Part shown: positions 1 to 11,204 of the stretch, one piece after another
Position numbering within the stretch: the stretch's first letter is position 1
Layout: the number at the start of each line of letters is the position of its first letter
Assembly (NCBI GenBank): GCA_032716605.1
Contig: CM064495.1
Span: 48,443,413 to 48,507,412, forward strand
From: Paralithodes platypus
Taxonomy: Eukaryota > Arthropoda > Malacostraca > Decapoda > Lithodidae
Direction of reading: 5' to 3'
Length of the DNA: 64,000 bases
Program-made: the position numbers and the translations under genes
The notes under the pieces: model-generated
What the model was told of the DNA's origin: nothing
Seen by the model: only the letters and a program-made list of their open reading frames with translations
Databases searched by the model: none

Positions 1-225
1 GGAATATGAATGCACGTCTTGTGATAATTATCCTCTATTGTCGTTCTGTGTCTGTGGTAAAACAATAGGACTTCTCCAGTTAGGAAGAACCCACTTGATC
101 AAAACCAATTAAATCCCAGTAAAAACCTGGCATAACATTTATGTATTAGCTAAAGGCTTCCATACACTATCAATTAAGAATGCGCAAACATGATTGATGG
201 GTTAATATCAAACCGTATCTAAAGG

Positions 226-402
226 GCCAGTAAAGGCCCCCATACACTATTCATCATGAGTGCACAAACGTGATTGACGGGATAATATCAAACCGTATCT
301 AATACACGGTTTCAATCAATTTCATCACGCCCATACACAACGGTTATGCCTGCACAAAGATCTAGTTTGCGCACTCGTGATTGATAGTGTATGGAGGCCT
401 TA
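226..402. mobile_element. MITE family D, TTAA-type
   Basis: Terminal inverted repeats read AAGGCCCCCATACACTAT on the left and ATAGTGTATGGAGGCCTT on the right, followed by TTAA. Subterminal GTTTGCGCACTCGTGATTGA is also inverted. A second left end starts at about 137, so a partial copy is stacked on this one. No coding capacity. Confidence 0.7.
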
Positions 403-2214
403 ATAAATTAATGAGAAGATTCGATTCAGTTCGAGATCGCTTCGGAAACACTTCAGGCCACGATTCATGTCCTAGAATGTACAAGCATAAATATTTATAT
501 GATTACTGTTATGCCACGTTATAATAAAACGTGAGATAATCATATTGCGGTTTCCACTGTAGGAATAGGTTTTTACACCATACCCGAAAGAGGATTTATG
601 GAGCTCCGATCTTACTCTCAACCATCTTAACAATTTTACCGACACACCTAAACTTCGTTAGATGCTGAAATAGCCTCCCGAAAATATACTCCTGGCCGGG
701 AATTGAACTCGGGACCCTTGGGTTATGAGGCAGGCACTCGACCAGTTAGACCAATAGAGAAACCTCGGTTGGCATCTTGTTCAGCTTAGGCTAACCTATT
801 TTTACTGACTTTACACCACCTTAGGAAATAACGTCAATCAACAACTTGGATTCCTCTCCGCTGGGAAGTTACTAGCCTTAGCTTGACAATCACACTCAAT
901 AATAATCAATGGACACAAAATACACGGTAAAGGTTCACAAGTTATGTTCCTTAACAGCTAGGGTACATGTTCAGATTACAATGCAAGATAATATATCAGT
1001 AACATATAAATATGGTTAAAGTCACTGATGAAACGTATAAGATAAGAACAATGTTTCTAAATGCACATATAGAGAATAACTATGCTACTAAAAGAACATA
1101 AGTAATAATAATGATTCAAATGAATATATAAATAATGAATATATTACTGTACGAATATACAAATAATAATTCACAGATGTTAAGTCTCAATCACAATAAG
1201 TAGTGTCTTGAAGAAAAATAATGAAAAGCTCTAAATATGGCTTCACTCGAAGTAAATAATTGCTGTGTTTAGCATACACGCGGTACTGAAGGTATGTAAA
1301 TTAAGACAGTAGGCCTACTTGACTTCTAAACGAATAATAAGTTATAATAACTTGAACAGGAGAATAAACTCAAATAACTCAGAGTAATAACTATGAATAT
1401 AAATTTATAAATAGGTTCGATTTGGATAATAGTCATGTATGCGTGACTGAGATTCGAAACGAACAATAATTTAATGCAACGAATAAACAGTTAAGAACTC
1501 GAACAATTCATTTAGCGTGATAATTAATAGTAGTCATAAATAAACGACTGATTGAGCAATACACTGTGAATAAACTAATCTATGATTTATGTACCCAGAT
1601 GATGAATTAGCATATTAATTAGGTCTGAGTAAGTATTCACAGAAATTTACGTGTAAGTATGTTGTATTTATTCCCGGATGAAGATATGTATATTACCCAT
1701 GGAGAATACTGGAGACTGTATCCGAGAAGTATATATATATCCCACGATAGTTGTATATTTGGTCTCTCTTATCAGAGCAACGAATAAAGAGTAAAAGGGA
1801 AGAATGAACAAACTTCGGTATTTACGTTAATTATGAATCTCAACATACCCAGTTAACCCTTGTTAAAATCATCGTTACCATTACGAAATAAGAGAACACT
1901 TAAAGAGTTTATGAAGAATAGACGCACTGGTAGAGTCTGGCGAGCACGTTGTCACTGGAACAGTTGTTCCCCCGGTTGACTATAGGGGCTTGGTGAGTTT
2001 CACATACTTGTAGTAAAGTCACAGCTCGTCTTCTTCTTTCGTCTTTCTTCTCTCTTCTCTCCACACAAGGTTGTATCACTTTAGCTTATCAAAGGGTTTT
2101 AAGGTCGAGGAAAAGGGGTGGTCGCTCTACTTTAGTTGTCAAGGATACTTCAGGAGGTATTAGTTCTTCTTGTGGAAGTCACTCACTAACGGATGAATTG
2201 CCCTGATTCCCTTT
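403..2214. other. AT-rich stretch without recognisable gene
   Basis: The stretch is AT-rich, with many short AATAAT runs and no long open frame on either strand. Apart from the tRNA-like sequence at 690-768 I see no exon, RNA gene or clear repeat terminus in it. Confidence 0.5.
690..768 (-). repeat. tRNA-Met-like sequence, pseudogene or SINE head
   Basis: On the minus strand an A-box-like TTGGTCTAACTGGTCGAG is followed by an anticodon-loop-like CTCATAA (anticodon CAT) and a B-box-like GAGTTCAATTCCC. The T stem pairs at four of five positions but the anticodon stem does not pair properly, so this is a decayed tRNA or a SINE head and not a working tRNA gene. Confidence 0.6.
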
Positions 2215-2818
2215 CTACCTAGGGATCCCAGTGTTGCTTAACTTTCCTCTGGGTTGGGCAGGTAGTAACCCTTTTTGGGTCGGCGTCAAGGGGCTTAGCT
2301 TTCGGGGCGTGTGGGGAAGTGTTATTTGATTTTTAGAGGAGTGGGAGGTTGCACTAAAATTACTTGCAGTGTGATTCCTAGAGGAGGAGGACATTTGGCA
2401 ATTTCTGGTTAGGGGGCTATCTTCAGGCATGACCTGGTGAGGAATTAGCAGCGAATTACTATGTTGGGGAATTGATAGGGAATTCAGGTATTCTATGGTG
2501 GTACAAAGAAAGGAAGGCTTGGAGGTTAAATCGGCTTGGGGCCTAGCATAGCTAATCTGGCTGGAAGAATTATTGCAATACTCGATGGGAGGGTACTGGG
2601 GGTGTTGATGGGAAATTTGCATACAAAGCTCTTCACTATATTCAAGCACTGGGGGTTTTAGGGTTTTACCCGAGTGGGCCCTGGAGTCCTGGGGTTCCAG
2701 GTTTTCCGTGAGAGTTGAGGGCGCGTTTTCTGGCTCGCTCACTTCACGTTCTTTAGTTGAGGGCACGTTCTCCGGCTTGCTCAGGATAAGCTGGTGTTGA
2801 GGGTCCGGGTTGTGGTGG
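2215..2818 (-). CDS. Pro/Ser-rich open frame, possible terminal exon
   Basis: An open minus-strand frame of about 200 codons ends in a stop at 2215. It is rich in Ser, Pro, Asn and Gln and has no domain I recognise. A possible 3' splice site (AG at 2819-2820) would start it with one base, which is the phase needed to follow the 9100-9335 exon (ends in phase 2). The pyrimidine tract is weak and the phase agreement has a one-in-three chance of being accidental. A short stretch resembling M-Q-I/V-S-H-Q...P-I-E/D-Y also occurs in the plus-strand frame at 6335-6685, so both may instead be pieces of one dispersed family. Function unknown. Confidence 0.3.
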
Positions 2819-3570
2819 CTGGGTCTTTATGGTGGCAATTCGGCAGGTGTTGTTGGAATTGCTGTTTCAAGATGGGAGCAGATTGTGGGTTGGTTTTGCC
2901 ATTTTGGCTTTTCTTGGCCAGACCCCGTCATCTCAATTACACCCATCTAAATCATTGAACCTTCAAAGCATAGTTCTGAAGTATCTGGGATATATTAACC
3001 TCTCAGCTGCGCAGCCCCTGTAGTATACACCATACCCCTGTGCGTAGGTATTTAGATGCATTCCTCACTAAAATCCTTAATTTACCATAAATATAATTAA
3101 TACTTATCCATATGCGCCTATTTTACGTTTAATATGAAGATAGTAACATGTTACAACAATAAAACAAGTGGGAATATCATTTGTATGGTCAAAATTGCGA
3201 ATTGTTAGCGAGTGGTTCATTCAACAATTGTGAGCCAGCCGGCCTCACACCCTCCTCTCTCAAGCCTGGAGAGTGACTGAGGCCTGTATCTCTCTCTCTC
3301 TCTCTTTCCCACGCATAGACACACACATGACCACAGCCTAGGATCGGTTTGGAGATGTTTACACGAAAATATACCAATGAATAAGGGAATAACAGGGAAA
3401 ATAGGTGATAATTGAAGAGGTGGGGGGAGGGGGGAGGAGGGGATGTGGAGGAGTGATATGAGGTATGGAGGAAAACAAATAATTTAAGTGCTACTGGGGC
3501 CTTTTAAAAGTTTTTTTTTAGGCCTAGGATCTTAAGAGTCTCCCCGCAGTCGCCCAGTAAAACCTCTTAA

Positions 3571-3797
3571 CCCCTTCAGACTCATATGACGCAGAGGTTG
3601 CCAGATTAGCAATAAGAAATAGAGTTCTCTCACTCTTATAATTACCTCTCCAAAATTAGTTTTCTGCCCACTGCTAACTCAAAGACAACTGCAGAGGTTG
3701 AAGTAACTAAACTAAAGGTTTCTAAATACCCCTGATGGTAACAAAGGCTTTAAAGTATCCCTAATCGGCTCAAAATCGCATCATATTTCGGAGAGGG
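3571..3797. mobile_element. TTAA-flanked foldback element
   Basis: TTAA at 3567-3570 and 3798-3801 encloses ends that are imperfect inverted repeats (CCCCTTCAGACTCATATGACG against CGCATCATATTTCGGAGAGGG). Outside it lies a 30-bp direct repeat, at 3531-3562 and about 3797-3828 (core TCTCCCCG..GTCGCC/GCTGCC), which a simple TTAA insertion does not explain. Confidence 0.5.
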
Positions 3798-4109
3798 TTA
3801 AGACTCTCCCCGTAGCTGCCGGGTTAAAGAATTTTATTGTTTCGCTTTGGGTATGATGCAGATTCATGTGCGTGAAGTGATTAGGTCTAATGATTGAACA
3901 AACCGTCGGCTTACCCTCTGTACGGCCGGAGAGAGCCTGTTGCTGGTTTTGGAGGGTGGGTCACCCAGGTATGGCTGCAACAGGTGACTTAGGTGGATCC
4001 AGGGGGTTGGCATAATCCAATCACTTAATCTGAAAATATAGCAGTGATTTATATATATACATACATAGGCATACAAGTTTAAAGACTGCTTCGTCCACAG
4101 AGAGTGTGG

Positions 4110-4521
4110 TTACAATTTCATGCCCTCAATGGCAGCATTCCAGGCAACAATGTCATGGGTTACCTCTGTTGTCAAATTCTTTATTTTGAGATCGGACCGG
4201 AGTACCTGATCCCACGTCTTTCTAGGTCTACCCCTACGCGCAACTCTCCCTATGTTCACAGTTCTGATCATCCATTCTCTCCATGTGTCCAAACCAACCA
4301 AGTTGGCTTGTGTGCATCACCCTACTGACACTCCTAATGCCCAGATGCCTTCATAATTCGTCACTCGATACCCTGTCCCTGAGGTTATCCCCACATATCC
4401 AGCTCACCATTCTCTTCTCATTCTGTTCTATTCTATCGATAACCTCTGCTATAACCGGCCACGTCTCAGAGGCATAGGTCATCACACTCCTAACACACGA
4501 GGTATAGCCTATTCTTTCCCT
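4110..4521 (-). pseudogene. C-terminal region of RTE-like LINE
   Basis: Minus-strand frames carry the characteristic tail of this LINE type: V-R-S-V-M-T-Y-A-S-E-T-W, then R-M-V-S-W-I-C-G and L-R-R-H-L-G-I, L-G-W-F-G-H-M-E-R, and a final R-R-G-R-P-R-K-T-W-D-Q-V segment ending at 4110. Stops and frameshifts separate the pieces. Confidence 0.75.
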
Positions 4522-4525
4522 TTAA

Positions 4526-5005
4526 CACCTTACGAGCGGCCTATGCGGTTTATTTATATGTACCGCCCAGCGGGGTGTTTTTAGCCAAAATAGGGCTGTT
4601 TACGTGATCATTTTCATGCCTAAATAAGACCCAGAACGTAAAACAAGTACCTATCCCTGAAAGGGCATAAACAGAGCTTTCGAATGACACCATAACGATC
4701 CTTTTATGATGGCTAGTTTTCTTGCAATAACCGTGCAACGCGAGTGCAAAAAGCATGTAATTAGCCACTTTCCCGATACAATTCCTTATATAGCGAGTGA
4801 GAGAGGGAGGAGGGAGCTGGGATTCGTGTCAGTATGTTCGCCGCGGTGGTCTGGAGCAGTCATACGCTCGCTACTCTCCTGCCACCACTTGTCTCTCTCT
4901 CTCAGCAACATTACGTGCTGAAATTGCCACTCGACCTATGTCGAGCGCCGCCACATAGTCCAGCTTTATTAAATACGACTTATGTGGTGAGCCGCTAATT
5001 AAGGG
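4526..5005. mobile_element. TTAA element (family U) inserted in the LINE
   Basis: TTAA at 4522-4525 and 5006-5009 encloses ends CACCTTACGAGCGGCC and its inverted counterpart GAGCCGCTAATTAAGGG. Removing the insert and one TTAA restores an R-G-L-P-L-Y-L-K-G-K reading of the host LINE on the minus strand, which independently proves the insertion and its target duplication. No open frame of note. Confidence 0.8.
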
Positions 5006-5095
5006 TTAAGGTAAAGTGGGAGTCCTCTCATTGTCAGGAGTGGCAACAGCTCTCTAAACTTTCCCCAGCCACTTCTGACTCTTGCAATGGAGCCA

Positions 5096-5850
5096 GTTTC
5101 AGCACCACCACCTTTGACAGAGCCTCCAGGACCAAAATTAACAGTAATGGGCTCAGCACTTAACCTTGGTGAACTCCAACTTTCACTGGGAACTCTTCGC
5201 TCAGACCCCTATTCACTCTAAAAGCTGCCCGTGATCCTTCATACATTCTCATTATCACACGCACCAAACACTCCTCTACTCCGAGATTTCTCATAGCCCA
5301 CTTCCCTTGACACCCGATCAAAGGCCTTCTCCAGGTCTACAAAAACTAGGTATAACTCCCTGTTTTTCTCTAAGAACCCGAACCTCTCTTGCAGTTGCCT
5401 AGGAACGTAGATAGCATCAGATGTGCCACATCCCGGCATAAATTCAAACTGCATATCGCTGATGGCAACACATTTTTTGATCATGCATTCAAAGACCTTT
5501 TCACTGATTTTCAAGACTTGGTCGAGCATTTTCAAACCCCTGTATTTTTCCCTGTCTAAGGAATCACCCTTACCTTTGTAGATATTTACTATCACAAATT
5601 TCTGATATGAATCAGGATTTTTGTCCTCCTTTATGATGGCATTAACCAGCTCTGTGACCAGTTTTACCCCAATATATCCAGCTGCGTTTAGCATCTCAGT
5701 GACTATGCCGGAGCTCCCAGTGGCTTTCCCGAACTTAATTTTATCTATAGCACTTTTAACGGTGTCGTACCCTATCAAAGATGGGGGGCCTTGTACTAGG
5801 ACTGCAGTGCTGAGCTGTTCTTTATTCCATTCAAACTCCACATTTAGCAA
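5096..5850 (-). pseudogene. Reverse transcriptase domain of RTE-like LINE
   Basis: The open part (5239-5850) shows reverse transcriptase blocks in order: a G-K-A-T-G-x-S-G-I substrate-side motif, N-I-Y-K-G-K-G-D, Y-R-G-L-K, M-Q-F-E-F-M-P-G-C-G-T, and motif A as F-V-D-L-E-K-A-F-D. After a frame break near 5239 the V-H-Q-G and L-S-P-L-L block follows with an in-frame stop replacing the residue after V-H-Q-G. No Y-A-D-D motif is found. It would have copied the element's RNA at a nicked target; this copy is dead. Confidence 0.8.
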
Positions 5851-6334
5851 TCTTTCATGATGCTCCTTCCATACCTCTCAAATTTCGTTTTCTGAGTAAA
5901 CAGTCATGCCGCTGTCATTATTGATACATCGTACACACACAGCATCCTTGCTACAGTCACTCACATTCTTAGCTAGTTGTGCTACACTTGTTCTATCACG
6001 CTATCCTGTATGGTTTTCTTTGCCCTGTAGACCTCTTTTCCAGCATTACGTTTGGCGGTCAGGTATTCTTCTTTGCTACCACTTTCCTTCTATACTTTGA
6101 AGCATCTTTTATACTCTCTGACTGCAGCTTCAATATCGTTGTTCTACCACCAGGAGAACTTATGTCTGGGTGGCCGCTTTGTTTTGCCACAGACTTTGTC
6201 TGTAGCATTAAAGAAGCTGCGCTCTATAAAGTTCCATTTGTTATCAACGTCAGCTGGCCTAGCACCCGCACTTCTTTCAATTTCTATCATCTCGTTTTGG
6301 AATCTGTCACTGTACTCCTCTTTTTATTTTTAAG

Positions 6335-7543
6335 ATGCCGGATGATAAAGAATTCAAAGAAGTAAACACCAACACATTACCACCAATAATCAACCTGCAA
6401 GACCAACCAATCCGGATTGCAAGCATACAAACATTCAACAGCAACAGGGCCAAAGTTAAAGAAAACCAAGATGGAGAAGACGCCAGAGAAAACGCGACTG
6501 ACAGGGGAAGCTATTACAACCTCCCGGACAACCACATGGCCGCCTTCTACACACACGACTTCAGCAATCCTATGCAAGTTAGCCATCAACCTCAACTGTG
6601 CGCCCCAATAGACTACCAGCTAAATAGTGAAGTGTACACCAAGATACAGAGTAAATGTTTACAACCAGTGTTAACTTACCATTAGAACGCATATGATGAA
6701 GAACTAAACAGGATAGAAATAGCAGAACAGCCTCACATGCCCTATGCAAATATCCCTCAGAACCCAACCAAGCCATATACCAAAGTGATATCCATGTATG
6801 CACTACCCAGACATAAATCCCAAGTGCAAATAACCCCTAGTGCGACTGGCTCCCTGAAAGAACACAAAGCCAGAGTGTCTACCATACCCCTCTTGCCCCG
6901 AAACTGGGCAACCAGAACGTCGACAAAAACAGAGTCACTATGTGCGCTGAACAAAGTAGAATCACGCAATCAGCCTGCTGGCTATAACCATATTTTTGGT
7001 TCTGATATCGATACTCCTAGGTTAGAAAGGGGAAAGAATGACATTGGTTATCGTGAAGAAGTGAATTCTTTATTCTCTGACTGCATCAACGAAAATAGGA
7101 CAGAGAATAGCTCAATCGGGGTCTGCATCAACAAAAATGGGACCAAGATAGAGCCACATAATAAAAAACAAGATGGGCCTTTTGATCCAATCTCTGACTG
7201 CATCAACGAAAATGGGACAGAGATTGAGTCACTAGCCTTGCTATCATTCCATGGTAAGTTCGTCATAGATCAAGAACTTAGTACAAGTAGTGCAAGTCTG
7301 CCCAAGCCCCCTAAGACTGGATTTGTATCGAAGTACTCTATCGAGATTCAGGACAGTAATTCTAACTGTCCACCTACACCCGGAAAGACTTCATGTTTAC
7401 CGAGTGCAGGGAATCCTTTAGTTTCATCCCCCAGGTTCAGCGTGGATAGTGGTATTGTGAGTCGCACTAAGACGAGTGTGCGGAAGAGCCGAGCAGAATG
7501 TATCTTGGAATTGTTTGGGCCTGAACCTAGCTGGGAAGTGTGA
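6335..7543 (+). pseudogene. Unknown gene or pseudogene with one in-frame TAG
   Basis: A plus-strand frame is open for about 400 codons apart from a single TAG at 6683-6685. A 3' splice-site-like TTTTTATTTTTAAG sits directly before the ATG at 6335, so this may be a terminal exon. The product is polar and low in complexity. It has three copies of a C-I-N-E-N-G-T-E-like repeat (about 7080, 7120 and 7195) and ends in E-L-F-G-P-E-P-S-W-E-V. I recognise no family. The RTE-like LINE ends 4 bp upstream, so truncation by that insertion is possible. The TAG could be decay, a sequencing error or true termination with a second cistron-like frame after it. Confidence 0.4.
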
Positions 7544-8555
7544 TCATCTCAGTGCCCCTGCAGTCAAAAGCAAGACAACCCGTGACTCAACTCCAGTGTG
7601 CTCAAAATTCGTTCTACCAGTGCTCCCAAATCCTTTAAGTGCTTTTCCTAGTTCTTAATGGTAACAATGATTACAGTGAGGGTTTAGACAGAAGATTTTC
7701 CCTTCTTCCCTTCTTTATTCATTATTCGTTGCTCCATTGCGGGAGAACAATACATATTCTATCTTGTGGAAAATATTTACATACTTCCTCGAATTCAGGC
7801 TCCTGTGTTCTTCGGCTTGGAAATATATATATATTTGTCCAGTTATAAAGACATACACTTATACGTAAATCTCGAACACTTCATCAAACCTAAGTTTATG
7901 CGCTACGTATCATTTGGGTGCAGATCCAATAGTGAAAGTTTCGTCGCAGAGTTAATTGCTTCCTCAGTCACGTATAGTTGACTAATATCATTATCCTACT
8001 TTTATGAATTCAACTTTCATAGTTATTACTCATTGAGTTATTACAGTTTAAATACTTATTCAAGTTGCATTAACTTATTGTTCGTTTTGAGATTAAATAA
8101 TGTCCTACTTTCCATACTTATCAGTACTACGTTTCCAAGATCGCAGTAACTATTATGTACTTGTATTCGAGCCATATTTGGTGATAGTAATCTGGTGAGA
8201 GCCTTGCATATTTACTTCAGGACTCTATTTTTTGTGATTTGAGACTTATCATCTCTGTGTATTATCATTTATATGTTCATTAGTAACATTATTATTATTT
8301 GTATATGATTAGGCCTACTATGCTTATTTCTCCAGAGACATATTGAGATTGTACCCTAGCAGTTAAGAAATAAAACCTGTATATCCTATAGGCCTACCTA
8401 TGTGTTGTGTGTCCATTTTTAATTACTATTGTGTTGATTAAGAGAATTAAGGCCAGTCCTCAGCCACTGAAGAGGTACCTAAGTTGATGATAAACGCTGA
8501 TTTCTAAGTTGGAAATCGCAATCAGATTGTCTTGCGTTTCTTGAAAACATGGCAC
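7544..8555. other. AT-rich spacer
   Basis: AT-rich sequence with no long frame, no tRNA-like box pair and no repeat termini that I can recognise. It may be 3' untranslated or intergenic sequence of the preceding frame; AATAAA occurs near 8369, weak support for a polyadenylation signal. Confidence 0.4.
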
Positions 8556-8559
8556 AACA

Positions 8560-8820
8560 ATTTTTGTCCCCTTAGATATATAAAACCGCCTTCCCAGACC
8601 TCCTTCAAACTAAAAATAAAAAATGCCCAACCAGACCCCCTTCGATCTAAATTTGTGCATTTTTCGATAGAAAAATGTCCCGACAGAAGACCGATTTCTT
8701 CCAAGTTACAGGCTCGCTATAGCTCTCCCATAGAAAAATCGACACTTAAATGGGATGAAGCGTCTTAGTATCGCCAAACTAATGAGGTGAAAAGTCATAA
8801 AATCTCCAGCTTTGCATTTT
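8560..8820 (+). mobile_element. MITE family A, degenerate copy (A-1)
   Basis: The internal modules are recognisable: CATTTTTCGATAGAAAAATG hairpin at about 8658, GGCTCGCTATAGCTC core at about 8711, and the downstream ATCGACACTTAAATGG segment. Termini are no longer clear. Confidence 0.7.
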
Positions 8821-8845
8821 GTCTCCTTCATACACATTGAACAAA

Positions 8846-9068
8846 AAATAAATCCGTTGTTAACAAGAACAAAAATATCCGTTGTTACCTAAACAAAAAT
8901 CCATTGCTACCAAAATAAAATCTGTTGTTACCCCAAAAAATCTGTTATTACCAAACAAAATCTGTTTTTACCAAAATAAAATCCGTTGTTACCAAAAAAA
9001 ATCCGTTGCTACCAAAATAAAATCTGTCATTACCAAAAAAATCTGTTGTTACCAAAAAAAATATATAT
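8846..9068. repeat. Degenerate 20-22-bp tandem repeat
   Basis: About ten diverged units of the form AAAATCYGTTGTTACCAAAA. Every unit keeps GTTRYTACC while the A-run varies in length. Confidence 0.8.
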
Positions 9069-9099
9069 AAACAATATAAATAGAAAGATCCGTAGTTAC

Positions 9100-9335
9100 C
9101 TAATGAAGACCTTATCGGAGGGTGCAGTGATGTTAGCCAGAAGATGACAGCGGGAGGCCAGAAAGACGATGTCCCCCCACTCGTGCTGCCCCATCTCCCA
9201 CTCTATCACCCGCTCGTGGATCTTTCGCAGGTTCCGCCCATAGTCCACCACCGCCTCCGCCTCCCGCACCACCTTCGCCAGGATCTCCCCCTCCTTCAGC
9301 CGGGCACTCAGCGGGGTCGGCTCCATTGACGGGTT
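9100..9335 (-). CDS. TRIM-like gene, coiled-coil exon
   Basis: A 236-nt minus-strand exon, GC-rich against its AT-rich flanks. The acceptor is ATTTCTCAG (AG at 9336-9337) and the donor is ATTAG|GTAACT (GT at 9098-9099). It starts in phase 0, matching the end of the B-box exon 13058-13158, and ends in phase 2. It encodes about 78 residues, charged and helical (L-K-E-G-E-I-L-A-K-V-V-R-E-A-E, then L-R-K-I-H-E-R-V-I-E-W-E), as expected for the coiled coil that follows a B-box in TRIM proteins and drives their dimerisation. The 5' boundary of the exon abuts a MITE terminus at 9342. The next exon is not certain. The exact TRIM member is not recognised. Confidence 0.8.
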
Positions 9336-9341
9336 CTGAGA

Positions 9342-9530
9342 AATTCACCACTTGCGAGTTTCAGGCTATAAGGAATTTGGAGTTGTAGTCATCGATATTT
9401 AGCAGAATTACCAGCTAAAACAAAAGAACAGTTGTAGTGCATGCAGAATTTCCAGCTATAAAAACGGTTGTAGTTTGAGTTTCAGGCTTTAAGGAAGTTG
9501 GAGTTGTAGTCATCGATATTTAAACTATCC
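9342..9530. mobile_element. MITE family F, degenerate copy
   Basis: It begins AATTCACCACTTGCGAGTTTCAGGCTATAAGGAA, the family F terminus seen intact at 12313. A second internal GAGTTTCAGGCTTTAAGGAAGTTGGAG block follows at about 9478. Its end lies 5 bp from the splice acceptor of the 9100-9335 exon. Confidence 0.75.
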
Positions 9531-9568
9531 CTCGTACGGCTATTTAACTTTCCAAACTATACCTAAAC

Positions 9569-9618
9569 CTAGTCTCAAGCTTTCCCTGGAAATGCCGGTA
9601 CATAGGCAAGTTGGCCTC
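9569..9618 (-). CDS. Candidate 50-nt mini-exon
   Basis: On the minus strand a very strong pyrimidine tract (two successive acceptors, the nearer one TTGTCTTTACAG) precedes 50 nt that read E-A-N-L-P-M-Y-R-H-F-Q-G-K-L-E-T and end at a possible donor AG|GTTTAG. It starts in phase 0 like the end of the B-box exon but ends in phase 2, while the next exon (9100-9335) starts in phase 0. Including it alone would therefore shift the frame and bring an early stop. Either another exon is missing, or it is a poison exon, or the call is wrong. Confidence 0.4.
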
Positions 9619-9799
9619 CTGTAAAGACAAGAGGACAATGACTCTGAAAGAAGAAGACAAAGAAGAATAATTACCAGCTAAAAACACGATTGTAGTGCAT
9701 ACATAAATACATAGAATTAAATTCAACAAACATTCTATCCATTACAAACTCCCATAATGTTTTCATATCTGCGAAATATCTATGTTTAAAGCTCTAACT

Positions 9800-9985
9800 T
9801 CCATAGAAAAATGCCCCAACCATAGGCTGGTTCCCCCTAAATTGCAGGGTTGCTATCGCTCGCAAGGAAAAGATCGACACCTAAATAGCACGAAAGATCT
9901 TAAAATCGCCAAACTAATGGAGCAAATGTCTTAAATATCAAAAGTTATAGGGCTAAGCATGAGGAAGAAGAGTCCTTTTACAAAG
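9800..9985 (+). mobile_element. MITE family A, 5'-truncated copy (A-2)
   Basis: It contains the GTTGCTATCGCTCGCAAGG core and the ATCGACACCTAAATAGCACGAAAG and ATCGCCAAACTAATGG blocks of family A in the usual order. The left part is missing. Confidence 0.75.
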
Positions 9986-10539
9986 GACTAAAATATACGT
10001 TGTCCGCAGGGAAAGTGTTAAGGGAGACTAGGAGCATGTAGTGCCAAGGAGAGAGACAGGCATAGTACGAACCATAACCCATTGTCACTCTCCTGCTGAT
10101 TTACTTCCCTGGTTATATTCCCTGCATAAAACAAAAACAAAAAATAGGTGAAGCAACCATCTCTTATTGACCATGATCGAGTACATAGGGTGAACGTCGG
10201 TGAGAGAGGCGTGGAATGAGCCCTGAGTAATGTTTCAACTATTCTAACTTCCCTATTATTCCTCCTCCATAACCCCTCTACATAATCAAACTAAACTAGC
10301 TTCCTTTACTAACCATGATGGAGTGGTGATGGGCTGGTCTATCAGCGTGAGAGTTGAGCGTTCTCTGCCATGCCCATAGCTTACTCTGACTTTTCCTTTC
10401 CCTTATATATTTTCTAGATCTCATGTGACGGGGTCTCTTCCGTGGATTAACCTCCCTACTGCCAACTCTCGAGGTTGGCAGACTGGGAGCCAAAGCGTCA
10501 CATTTTTTCTTTGCCCCTCAACTTTCCCTTCATAATTGC

Positions 10540-10753
10540 TGAGAGGCACAGGGCCCTGGGTGGGGTTTCGGTATCCCGGGCGTTTCCGCGCCCTCCTCAG
10601 CTCCTCGCCTATGAGCGGCTTCGGTCACCCAGGCTTTATTGTGGTAGGCAGGGAGGGTTCTGTGGGGGCGCTCGGTTATGGCCTTGGCCTTGCTTGGGGC
10701 CTTGGGGCTGTTCGGCCAGGCAGCCTGGGGAACAGCAACAACAACAACAACTA
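10540..10753 (+). repeat. GC-rich repeat with (AAC)n tail
   Basis: A GC-rich block ends GGGGCTGTTCGGCCAGGCAGCCTGGGGAACAGC followed by (AAC)n. The same end occurs at about 11411, which suggests the 3' end of a short retroelement with an AAC tail. The open frames through it are not supported as genes. Confidence 0.6.
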
Positions 10754-10948
10754 ACCATGATGGAGTATATTTGATGGACACGAGTGAGGGAGGCGTGAAG
10801 GGAGTTGAGGAGCGTGTAGTGCCTCAGGAGAGAAACGGCTTGGGTGCGAAGGGTGGACAGAGCATCAGGGGTGTCCAGGACCTGTTGGTGTTAGTAGAAC
10901 AGTTGGTTGTTAGTAGTGGTGTTATTGTTGGTGTTGCTCAGAGATTTA

Positions 10949-10965
10949 ATGTATTATTATTATTA

Positions 10966-11018
<53 letters not shown>

Positions 11019-11043
11019 GTTGTTGTATCATTATTATTATTTT
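10949..11043. repeat. (ATT)n microsatellite
   Basis: Almost pure ATT repeats with a few ATTG interruptions. The run of leucines it would encode on the plus strand is an artefact. Confidence 0.95.
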
Positions 11044-11204
11044 ATTATATTCTTATATGAGAGGTATTTAACTACAAACTACGAAGGGTGAGACCTGGTC
11101 CTGGTGAGGTGTGGCATCCTCTACCCAACTTTAGCCGTTTCTGTCTGTTTCTTTTGCTGTACTACTTTTTCTTCTAGGTGCTGGCGAGATCGCTTGCTTG
11201 GGTG

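Larger units (their letters stand above)
4090..6331 (-). mobile_element. Broken RTE-like non-LTR retrotransposon
   Basis: A minus-strand LINE runs from about 6331 (5'-truncated) to about 4090. The order is pre-RT linker (5860-6330, several stops), reverse transcriptase (5096-5850) and C-terminal region (4110-4521 and 5006-5080). The block expected to carry the Y-x-D-D catalytic motif is missing: the frame passes from the V-H-Q-G-x-V-L-S-P-L region straight to the W-G-K-F-R-E-L region. It is further interrupted by a TTAA element at 4526-5005. Assignment to RTE rests on remembered motif style (YRGLK-LLDQVLK-like, F-V-D-L-E-K-A-F-D). It cannot be active. Confidence 0.75.

Noticed and set aside
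10678..11091. Plus-strand frame with a long Leu run
   Set aside because: The Leu run is the (ATT)n microsatellite and the rest is a GC-rich repeat with AAC tail.
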